From Flectonema sp. DT1601 (taxonomy: Eukaryota > Euglenozoa > Diplonemea > Diplonemida > Diplonemidae): 64,000 bases of DNA. Under the pieces are notes generated by a model that was not told the DNA's origin, did no database searches, and saw only the letters and a list, made by a program, of their open reading frames with translations. Positions 43,624 to 53,026 of the stretch are shown here, one piece after another. The stretch lies in contig OZ025793.1 of assembly GCA_964019425.1 (NCBI GenBank), positions 372,001-436,000 on the forward strand, read 5' to 3'. Within the stretch, counting starts at the first letter, position 1. Each line of letters starts with the position of its first letter. The translations under genes were made by a program, and so were the position numbers.

Positions 43624-46600
43624 ATGACTCTCGAAGTAGCATCTAATGGAAAACGATATGAATCACTGATATTATTGCAGACAGTGTTATCAAGTTGTAA
43701 AGACAACCAAAGCTTGACTGCGATTGATGTGCTTTTAAAAGCAACAGTTAATGATATCAACACGTTCAGTAGTCTGGAAATACTTCAACTTGCCTCATCA
43801 GGTTGCTATGATCTAACTGCCGTAAACACTCTGCTTTCGATAACATCATCACCACCATGTAATTCTAATTATAATAATGAATACCTTTATTGTTTGGAAA
43901 TTCTTAGAACTGTTGTGGCGGAGGGTTGCTCTGATTTGACTGCTGTGATCTCTCTTCTATCATCTTACGACCATTTACCACACTTGGGTATCCTTCAATC
44001 AATTGTTGAAGCTGAATGTCTTAATTTGAGTGGAGTTAATTCGCTGTTGGAATTCGTAAAACATCAGCAGTCTCAACCAAATGGTAACGTAAGTCGTCTT
44101 GTTAACACTTATGAAACTGGTGGTCCAAAACAACAATTGGATTCACGAAAAATTATCAAAACTACAGAGTCGGTTTCCAAACTTCGCAACGTGTATGAAC
44201 CAGCAGCTGTGTCACAGCATTCTGAACCAGTTTTGGTTTCTTTGAATAGCGGTTGGTTGGAGAAAACTGACGAAGATAACAAAAAATATCGTCTCTGGAA
44301 TTCCATACTCGCGGAGTATTCCGATAGAAGGTATTTGGAGTTCGTTTCTAATTCCGTTTTAAATAAAAGTTTTGATTTTTTAGATAAGTTGTCCTACCTC
44401 AGCAGAAGTAGTCTAACGAGCTCAAATAAAATGCGACGAAATTCTTCTCGAAGGAAGTCTGTCAGTATAAAAAATCCAACAGAAGAAGATTATGCCACAA
44501 CTGATGCGCGAGACGGTCTAAAAGATGGTCTTCACGGAGTGTGGGATTCTTTAATAAAACAACACGTTGGTGATGTTAGTGAGTTGTCATACCTGGCGTT
44601 TGTGTCTCAAGAAACCAGCTTATTAAAACAAATGAGTGAGATATCAATTGCTCAACCTCAACAGTCAGTTGGTGCCGTTGAAATGAATCTTATTAAGAAA
44701 TCTATCGAAGATGAGTATTCTGTTGATGTTGATTTTAAATTCCTCAACTTCATTGCGAGATGTCTGCCGTCGGATGATAGTATCCTTCGAAGAACAGCCG
44801 ATAGGTATTCAGTTAGAGGTGATGAAGAACTTCTATTCGCAATTAGAATTCTTTCTCAAACACCACCTCAGAATTATAATAATCTCTCATCACTCGCTGA
44901 TTCTCTTGAGAAGGGAAGTGGCATTGACCAGGTTCTAACTACTCCTGGGATGGACTTCAATCTACTTTCAGCATTAAACATCCTCTGTGAAACTGACGCT
45001 CGCACAAAACTCGAAAACCGATGCATCACAACACTTCAACGAATGGGAGCTGCTTGCAACAGCAGATCATTTCTTAGAATGCATCATTCAGCAAAAACAA
45101 TCCAACGTTTTGTTAGATATCGGCATTCTAAACAAAGACATTCAGTGATGAAACTTTATAAAACAGTACTGAAAGCAACTCAAAAGTTAAAGGCATTATT
45201 ACATGGTAGAACTACCCGTCAGGCAATCCAACATCGTCATACTGCTGCAGTTATTATACAAAACAGATGGAGAGTTTGTGGTCCACGAATTGCTTTTGTC
45301 AGATACATTAACAGAAGGAAATACGCAGCTCTGCAGATTCAAAAGAATTATCGAAGATATTCAGCTCAACTACGAGTTCAGAAATTAATATCTCACAGGA
45401 GTCGACTTGTAGGCAAAGCTCTAGTAATTCAGAGAATTTACAGAGGGTTTGCCTCCCGTAAGAGAATCAAAGAATTGACCTCGTCAGCCGCAAAAATCCA
45501 AAAGATTTTCAAAGGACACGCCGTCAGAGAAGCAAACAAAACTGCGGCAATTCACAGAAAAGCATCGACTTCAATTCAAAAGTGGTGGAGGACCGTCTAC
45601 TTGAAATATAAAAATACCAGTTCCACTCAAATACAGAGGGTATGGCGCGGATCAAAACAACGATCTATCAATAAAGTTATAAAGTTGGCGGTTCTAACAA
45701 TTCAACGAGCTGTTCGTACTCTCGCATCGATGAATTTAATGTACAACATGTTATTTATTGTTAAGACTGATAAGGCGACTTTAATCCAAGCATGCGTCCG
45801 ACGTCATATTGTCAGACGGAACATACGAAGACGATATTGTGCGGCTCGTAAAATTCAAGATGTGGTGAGACGGTTTGTTAAGAGAAAGAAGATCTCTTCA
45901 GCTATTCTGATTCAAAAAACCTTTCGAAGTTACGTTGAGAGAAATGCAACTCACTCGAAAAGAGCGAATCTTCGAATGACGAAACAAGAAATCCGACAAC
46001 AAGAATCTATTCTGTTGGTTCAGAAATGGTTTCGAGGAGCAAAATCTCGTCGAATTCTAAATCAGCAACAGGAAGCCGCGCGAACAATTCAAAGATGTAC
46101 TCGAATGCATCAAGCTGGTCTTAACACACATGTTAAAAGAGTTATTTTCAATTTATCAGCTGGACTGATTCAGGCCTGTTGGAGAGCACGACCTGATCGA
46201 ATGATGATACAGTCTTGGAAGCGTGCTGCTGTTACAATCCAAAAAGTCACGAGGTCGCACCTCGCAAGACAGCACATCCTTCGGAAAAGAGACGCCGCAT
46301 ATGTTATTCAAATCCAGTACCGTTATTTTAGAATTGTTCGAAATCGACAATTAGCTTTCGCCAGTATCGAACATGATCAGCAACAGCAGGCATCCATTTG
46401 CATCCAAACTGGAATCAGAGGTTTCTTAGCTAGAAAGACTAAAGCTTATAAGAATTGTGAAAAACAAGAGGAAACGAAATTGGAAATCGAAAAAATGAGA
46501 CACAGAGAGAGGTGTGCAGCAGCCACAACAATCCAGTCTCACTGGAGAGGCTACTCAGTAAGAGTTTGGTATGAAGGAAGACAGACTGGATTAGGTGATC

Positions 46601-47559
46601 ACAACCATCAAAAGATATCCAAATATCCAGTACTTAGTTGGTACTCTCCGATATCTACTGTTTTACCATTGGCTGTGAGTCCAACTATTAGTCACCTTCC
46701 AGCGTTATCAAGTGGATCTACTTCATTATTTAGTGGTTCATCGAGTTTTAATAGGAGTCTGTTAACGACACCAGGATCACCTTTAAACAATACTCGAGAT
46801 GTTTTGTTGCAAAAAATTCAATCTTCTCATGTGCAGTTGGCTCAAGTCAATCATCATTTGTTTTTACAGCAGCAAGAGATTGAAAATTCTCAAAGGCTTC
46901 TTGAGATAACAAGAAAACGAGAACAGTCAGCAACGAATATTGAAAAACAGAGAAGTGGTGTTGGAAGAAGAAATTCAAAATCAGCATTACGAAGAACATC
47001 AAAAATAAAATACTTAGTAACAACAGACGAAGTTGTTGTCAGATCAACCATCACTTGGGATGAAGAACTACAAAGAGAGACTCTATTGTTATATCGTCCT
47101 GTCAGTGTTATCCAAGTATCTACATTACCTCCTCCAACTCAATCACATCCATTAACGCTCCACTGTGTTAGGAATAACGGTCGTACTATAAAACCGTTAA
47201 AAAGAAATCTACTTGAGAAATCTCGTCGTTTGGATTTATCAAACAAGGGACTCACTGATGTGTCAGTTTACCCTGTCGTGAAGTTATTAAAAGGAGATCA
47301 TCAGATTAGAGAATTAATTCTCGACAGTAACAACATCACCGACTCTACTTGTTGTGAAATAGCTGAACTGCTTGATTCAAACAACACTCTTGAAACTTTA
47401 TCATTTCGAGATAATGAAGCTATCACGAATGAGAGCGCTGAACAGATTCTTAATTTAATTAAAAATAGGAATTCTTCACTTCGGATTGTTGACTTCACTC
47501 ACACTTCTGTGAGTCAAAATCAAATATTACGAGTGAAGTCAGCTCTTAAATCATCTTGA
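43624..47559 (+). CDS. Multi-IQ calmodulin-binding protein with N-terminal repeats and C-terminal LRRs
   Basis: A protein of 1311 residues from one exon. Residues 10-150 hold four degenerate repeats of about 40 residues with the pattern SLxILQ-xxx-GCxDLTAVxxLL. Residues about 485-985 hold some eighteen IQ motifs (for example AVIIQNRWRV, ALVIQRIYRGF, ATLIQACVRR, ATTIQSHWRGY), each a potential calmodulin or myosin-light-chain site. A Ser-rich linker with a short coiled coil (about 1060-1105) follows. Residues about 1195-1305 form leucine-rich repeats (RRLDLSNKGLTDVSV, IRELILDSNNIT, LETLSFRDNEAIT) of the ribonuclease-inhibitor/tropomodulin type. It is likely a cytoskeletal or basal-body scaffold responding to Ca2+. 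It resembles ASPM-type proteins only in its IQ array; no calponin domain is seen. A tiny upstream frame starts at 43613, right after an A-run, and overlaps the chosen start. Confidence 0.8.
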   Translation: MTLEVASNGKRYESLILLQTVLSSCKDNQSLTAIDVLLKATVNDINTFSSLEILQLASSGCYDLTAVNTLLSITSSPPCNSNYNNEYLYCLEILRTVVAEGCSDLTAVISLLSSYDHLPHLGILQSIVEAECLNLSGVNSLLEFVKHQQSQPNGNVSRLVNTYETGGPKQQLDSRKIIKTTESVSKLRNVYEPAAVSQHSEPVLVSLNSGWLEKTDEDNKKYRLWNSILAEYSDRRYLEFVSNSVLNKSFDFLDKLSYLSRSSLTSSNKMRRNSSRRKSVSIKNPTEEDYATTDARDGLKDGLHGVWDSLIKQHVGDVSELSYLAFVSQETSLLKQMSEISIAQPQQSVGAVEMNLIKKSIEDEYSVDVDFKFLNFIARCLPSDDSILRRTADRYSVRGDEELLFAIRILSQTPPQNYNNLSSLADSLEKGSGIDQVLTTPGMDFNLLSALNILCETDARTKLENRCITTLQRMGAACNSRSFLRMHHSAKTIQRFVRYRHSKQRHSVMKLYKTVLKATQKLKALLHGRTTRQAIQHRHTAAVIIQNRWRVCGPRIAFVRYINRRKYAALQIQKNYRRYSAQLRVQKLISHRSRLVGKALVIQRIYRGFASRKRIKELTSSAAKIQKIFKGHAVREANKTAAIHRKASTSIQKWWRTVYLKYKNTSSTQIQRVWRGSKQRSINKVIKLAVLTIQRAVRTLASMNLMYNMLFIVKTDKATLIQACVRRHIVRRNIRRRYCAARKIQDVVRRFVKRKKISSAILIQKTFRSYVERNATHSKRANLRMTKQEIRQQESILLVQKWFRGAKSRRILNQQQEAARTIQRCTRMHQAGLNTHVKRVIFNLSAGLIQACWRARPDRMMIQSWKRAAVTIQKVTRSHLARQHILRKRDAAYVIQIQYRYFRIVRNRQLAFASIEHDQQQQASICIQTGIRGFLARKTKAYKNCEKQEETKLEIEKMRHRERCAAATTIQSHWRGYSVRVWYEGRQTGLGDHNHQKISKYPVLSWYSPISTVLPLAVSPTISHLPALSSGSTSLFSGSSSFNRSLLTTPGSPLNNTRDVLLQKIQSSHVQLAQVNHHLFLQQQEIENSQRLLEITRKREQSATNIEKQRSGVGRRNSKSALRRTSKIKYLVTTDEVVVRSTITWDEELQRETLLLYRPVSVIQVSTLPPPTQSHPLTLHCVRNNGRTIKPLKRNLLEKSRRLDLSNKGLTDVSVYPVVKLLKGDHQIRELILDSNNITDSTCCEIAELLDSNNTLETLSFRDNEAITNESAEQILNLIKNRNSSLRIVDFTHTSVSQNQILRVKSALKSS

Positions 47560-47853
47560 TAACATAGATGGAAGTGCCCTACAATTTGGAGGGTATAGTG
47601 ATCTATAGTTTTTACATGTATTTCAATTCACTATTTTTTTTTTTCCACTATTTTTTTTATTTTTTTTGTTTAAGCACAACTCTTTTCAGAGTTGCGTGTT
47701 TACAAGACCTGTTGTGGTGTTTTCACATCGATTTTCTTTTGCTTTTTCTTTTTTTTCTTCTCTCCCCCTTCGGAGAAAAGCAAGTCAGTATACTTTAATC
47801 ATATTCCACATTACAGTATTACACAAAAGACCCAAACCTTTTAATATAGAAAC

Positions 47854-48521
47854 ATGACTTCCGTAGCGCAGACTGATGAACGCATTACCCGGAGAAAGAA
47901 GAACAGAGCCCCAGCAATGTCTTTGACTTCACTCGACCTGAAGGGGGAGTTGCCTCCATTTTTTACTTTTGTTGTTGAAGATAGACTTGCAGCTTGTGGT
48001 GATTTCGATCCTGACAAAGTAGCTGACCAGTTAAAAAATTTAGCTGGAAGAAGAGTTGGAGGTGTGATTTCATTAACAGAAGGTTGTTCATGTGCAACAG
48101 CTTTAGAAGCGCCGCTCTTTGAAAGTTCTATTGAGCTTCTCCATTTACCAACTGAGGATTTGACCCCCCCAACACTTAGCGATCTACAGAGGGGTGTAGA
48201 GTTTATTAGTCGAGTATGTGTTGTTATTTATATTTGTCAGCTGTTAACAAAATTAATTAACAAAAAAAAACAAAAAAAAAAAAAAAACAGCTCAATACGG
48301 AAAACAAGGCAGTCGTCGTTCACTGTGCAAAAGGAATCGGTCGAACTGGTACAATGTTGGGTGCATATTTTATTATTATCGAAAGGCTTTCTGCATTCGC
48401 TGCTATTCAGCATGTGAGAGACCGTCGGCCTGGTTCCATTCACAAAAAGAATCAAGAAGCAATCTTATACGATCTTGAAGAACTGGTCTTGGGGAGGTGT
48501 TCCAGACCTGCTGAGTTCTGA
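47854..48521 (+). CDS. DUSP23: DUSP23-like dual-specificity phosphatase, two exons
   Basis: Small atypical dual-specificity phosphatase, 196 residues after splicing. Exons: 47854-48213 and 48291-48521; the intron is phase 0 with a GTATGTG donor and an A-rich CAG acceptor. The catalytic loop is intact in exon 2: HCAKGIGRTGTM, with the Cys nucleophile, the Arg of the phosphate loop, and the characteristic RRPGSI stretch downstream as in human DUSP23. Exon 1 has the N-terminal strand FTFVVEDRLAACG, GVISLTEG, and the general-acid loop region LPTEDLTPP, where an Asp sits in the expected place. The N-terminal ~25 residues are basic and not conserved. Cytosolic or nuclear action on phosphotyrosine/threonine or other phospho-substrates is expected. 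The gene starts 295 bp after the IQ/LRR gene. Confidence 0.9.
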
Positions 48522-48585
48522 GATCTTTGGTCAAAAAAAAAAATAAAAGTCTTTTTGTGTTTTCATTCTCTTTTCTGGTGACATG

Positions 48586-48825
48586 TCTCATGCTAAGGCT
48601 CACCCTTCTTGTTTTTATTAATCACCAGATAGCATGCGAGACCCGAATTACTACTGACTACTTCCTGTCTCATGCCATCGGTGGGTGGTAGGCATGTGAG
48701 ACCCCATACTGATGTTATGCTTTTGTGGGGAAGTTCGTCTGTTTAAGTTGTCGTACTCTGAGGTAGTGAGTTGTATGTTTCTGACGAAGCGGGTTTCTTG
48801 TCTCGTGCCCACAGACTCTGGGGCT
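48586..48825. repeat. Cluster of GTCTCATGC / GCATGNGAGAC inverted motifs
   Basis: TGTCTCATGC-type words occur at about 48584, 48668 and 48801, and GCATG(C/T)GAGACC at about 48632 and 48692. Neighbouring words face each other and can form hairpins. The cluster begins just after the phosphatase stop codon, so it could fold in the transcript's 3' end. Confidence 0.55.
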
Positions 48826-49398
48826 ATGGGAGGATTGCTAGTCTTTATCTGGTCGTTTGTTGCTTTAAAAAAAAAAAGAAAAAATAAAGGTTATTAAAGA
48901 CCACGTCGTTGGTTCCTTTATCAAGGAGAATACTGTTATTTAGCTTCTTAGCATTTAGTCAAGATCCCTTTCTTTTGTTGTGTTTTTTCATCTTATTTTT
49001 TCTTCTTCTTCTCTCTCTTTGTATGCTGGCAGTTTGCACATCACACTGCTCCTCCCACAGACTGGTTGCGTGATTGTAGATGCCACCAGCGACAATTTTT
49101 TATTTTTCCTAGTTTCTTCAAATTGCTTTATTTGCAATTAAAGTATCAAAAATACTTCCCCACCCGATTCAATGTATGATTCGGCATCCATATGTATTAG
49201 TGGTAGTGATTTTTACATCGACCCAATAAAAAACCCTTCTCCTGAATGTATTTTTTCGATTTACTATTATTAATTATTAATTATTATTATTATTAAAGAG
49301 AGATGGTGTGATGCCCCTCTAATTCTCATCCCGCCCTTCAGTTTACCTTTTCTCCCCTCTACTGTCTATTGCGAAGAGAAATGTCGTGGAGAATAGGG

Positions 49399-49434
<36 letters not shown>

Positions 49435-49822
49435 AACCCGACTGCTCTGCAGAGTCAAAGAGAGTAAAAAAAAAAAACAATTTTGAGTAAAACATAAGAC
49501 TGAGACATAGCGTCTATTGGTGTTGTTGTTATACGGCTATACGAGGGTTTCCTTCGCTGAATACCCTTTCTTTTTGTATTACCATTTCTTTGATTGTACT
49601 CTTTGTGTCCCATCTGTTCAAATTATTTTTATCATTTTAAACTTCAAGCCTTTCCAACTTGTAGTATTGTGGTCTTAGATATTTCTATCGGCATTGCATA
49701 TTTTACTTTTTTTTAAAGTATAACAACCTTGGGTCCTCTGTCGCTGTGAGTTACCTCCTTAGAGTACTCACACTGTACAGCAACGTTAACTTTGATGGCA
49801 ATACGAGCTAAGACTAGATTTG

Positions 49823-49853
<31 letters not shown>

Positions 49854-50438
49854 GAACTCCATAACTTTCCGCCATATTAATCTGTTTATTATTTTTATTT
49901 TTACCCCCCAATTGGAATGAATGTATTTTCCTGACCTCTAATAGATAAGTTTCCGTTTTATTTTTTTTTCTCCCTTCCTTCCCCTCCTTTATTTTCAGTT
50001 TTGCAGTTTTGGTTACTTTGAAGAAAATATCTCATTTCTGTTTTGGGAGGAGGCTTCACAGGACGTCGTATTTTTGTTTTATGCGATGATTACTTTGATT
50101 CACATTATTGTTTGGACACAATATACCAAACTGAATCAAGTTTTTTACCATCCCGTCAGAGTTTTACGTTTTACGTTTTTTTTTTTTTGAAAATTGTAAA
50201 TTATTATTTTTTATTTTTTATTTTTTTTTTGAATTTTTCCTGTCTTTTCTTAGACAGTCGTTTATTGAGAAACATTGTTGCTTTTTCTTTGTAAGCAACA
50301 AAAAAAAAAAAAAAAAAAAAAACTTTACAACAAATTGAAAAAAAAAAAACCTTCTTTTTTAGCTTTAGTATTAAGTCGGTTTCGTGCAAAAAAAAAAAAA
50401 AAAACGACAAATCAACACAACGTGTTATATTCCTCAAG

Positions 50439-50473
<35 letters not shown>

Positions 50474-51744
50474 AACCTTCATAGACTACACTAATAGTAC
50501 GAATTTCTTTTTTTTGAATATTTCTCAAGCGTTACGTACTTGAGACGAGATAACAGTTTTAAATCGATATCTGTAGTTTGCTGTGTCAGTGATGCATAAT
50601 ATCTAAATCACAATCAAGCATTCTTTTCTACACATTCTGTCAAGATCGATTCTCTCCCTCGTCGAATTATTTTTTTTTCTTTGTAGTTCGACGAAAACCT
50701 TTCTTTCCGCATCTTCGATGCGTATTCTGAACAAAAACTAACTAAGTACGGTAATCCTACTGGTTGAAATAGAACTGCTGATAAATTCGAATTATAAAAA
50801 AAAAAAATAATAATAACTAGAATGAAAGCAAAAACCGCAAAAAGGTAAAATCAGATTACTATCTGAGACTAACGTATTCCATAATAGGTAAAAACGGAAA
50901 AAGTAGAACAATTCCGTGTGTGTGTGTTATTTTTTTTTTTTTTGTATCTTGATTTAATGCACTATATTATAACAAAAAAAAAAAAAAAAAGAAACATTTT
51001 GGATGAGATGATCCTGTTTTTTTTTTTTAGATATCAAAAAAAAAAAAAAAAAAAAAAACGAATGTAAAAGTATATAATATAGCGTGCAGCAATACAAAAA
51101 AAAAAAAAAAAAGTATTTCTCTCATCCCCTCGAAAATTAAAAAAACATAAAAAAAAAAAATCAATTTACCCATCCTTAGTATATATTTGGTGTTAATTTC
51201 CTCGGGATTACGATCTCGATTCTGTACCTATTGTTATGTGAACTGAATTATGAACTGGCTTTTTTTTTTTTTTTTTTTTTGATAATGTGACCTCTTTTTT
51301 TCATTTCTACCTCGACATCTGTTTTCGTTGTATTATAGCCGAAAGGGAAAAAAAAAAAAAAAAATATTGTGAGCGCGCTGCTGTAGTTGAAAAATTGATG
51401 TTGGCCCCCCCCCCGTCTTACACTGAGGTATTATAAATCGCTGTTTTTTATTATCATTTTATTGTATTTGCCTGAGAACTTGTTATTCTGGAGAGCCGAT
51501 CAACTGCGCTTCCGTATTCAACGATAAGGCAGCTTAGAAGAAGGAAAAAAGAAGAAGAAAATAAAATGAACCAGATTGATGATGTGTTTTATTTCGTTTT
51601 TTCCTCTTCGGAATATTATTTATAATTTATTATTATTTTTGTAGAATCAAGAATCATCTGTTTTTTTTTTTTTTTTTTTTTTTTAGAAGTTAAAAATTAA
51701 TTTTATGTAAGAAAGCTGTCACCCCTTATGATTATTGCTGTACA

Positions 51745-52360
51745 GGTTTTGTTGACATTTTCAACAACTCTGACTCTGACTATGGGTGATAAGGACAATC
51801 TAGTAGTCTATGCGCGGTACATCTGACCCGTCACATTATGGTTGCTACTAGACACCTTTCCCTCAGACTAGTACTTTACTTTGCAGATCCCACAGAATCC
51901 CCTTAACCTCTTCGCTGAAGAGGGTTGGGTAAGGGGATCTCTTACAATTATTCGATTTCAATTATTTTATATTATTTTATAACGATACCAGTCGACTTCT
52001 CAATGGTGTATCGTCGGAGTCTTGTAGGTTTTCAACAGTCTCCATGGTTGAGATTGTTACGAATAGCCTACTGGTTAACAACTTTGTTGACATTTCAACT
52101 CTTCTTTCTGGTTTGTCCTAAAAATTGGACATTAAAACTCTTGTTTAAAAAAATTTTTTTTTAAAAAAAAAGAAACAAAATAAACAACTGATCAAGTCTT
52201 ACATACGCAGCTTGTTGACGTTTCAACAAATGCAAAAGCTGCACCGCAACTTGACAAGATCCACAGTTGCGTTGACATTTCAACATCTGTACGCAGCAGT
52301 ACTACTGGAGTGTAATTATTTATTAATTTTCAAAATGTCAGCTTGTTGACATTTCAACGA
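51745..52360. repeat. Five dispersed GTTGACATTTCAAC palindromes
   Basis: Copies lie at about 51751, 52085, 52214, 52271 and 52345, all of the form GTTGA-c(a/g)tt-TCAAC. They are often extended to TTGTTGA...TCAACAA. The sequences between them are unrelated. Confidence 0.7.
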
Positions 52361-53026
52361 TGACTGTCCTTATTAACAAATCATCTTTAATATTGTTTTA
52401 AGTTTATAGTGATGAACCTCATTACGAATATAATATGATCGGCAATTAATCACCTTGGTCATGGTCTTCCTATTTGTCAGTTGATGCTTTTTATTTTTTT
52501 TAAAGCTTCACTGTTAAGCCATTGAATATTTGCTATTCTTCTTAGGCACTCTGTCTAGTGAGAAGGGGTTGTTAGTGAGAAAAAAGCAGTTTAGTAATTC
52601 CCTGATTGCTGAAGAAGAAATAGTTTATTTTCGGATTATTTTATCTCTCTCTTCCTGCTGCACCGTCTTGCCCCGTACACATGAGAAAGGCTTTCTTTCT
52701 TTTTCAACCGAAGGCCGTCTCTCTCTTTTGGTTTTGTTTCTATTTCCCTTTTAGTTCATCACCCCTACCAGTTCAGTCAAAAACAGAGTTGGTTTTCCTT
52801 TGTTTTGCTACACTTTCTGGTGTCCACATTGTCTGATTAAAAAAAAATTATTAAATTCAATTTTTTTTAATTTTTATTTCCTCACAGGACCTGCCATATA
52901 AACCATCACGACAACAAGGATCTTCTGATAGACTTACCTCTCATTCAGTCATTCACTACTATTGTAATGAATATTTTATTTAACTTATTTTTTTGTATCA
53001 GGGGAATCGGAGGAGAGGGTGTGAAG

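Larger units (their letters stand above)
48522..53026. other. Intergenic, 4.5 kb, homopolymer-rich, with two palindrome clusters
   Basis: No gene is supported. Many A/T-runs of 15-35 bp are present (for example 49399-49432, 49827-49853 and 50447-50471). Palindrome clusters lie at 48586-48825 and 51745-52360 and are listed separately. The end of the region has acceptor-like CAG sites (52887 and 53001), so a non-coding first exon of the CLC gene is possible. Confidence 0.5.

Noticed and set aside
50043-50482. Hydrophobic small proteins in 48.5-53 kb
   Set aside because: Phe/Ile/Lys-only composition from T- and A-runs; no start context or domain.
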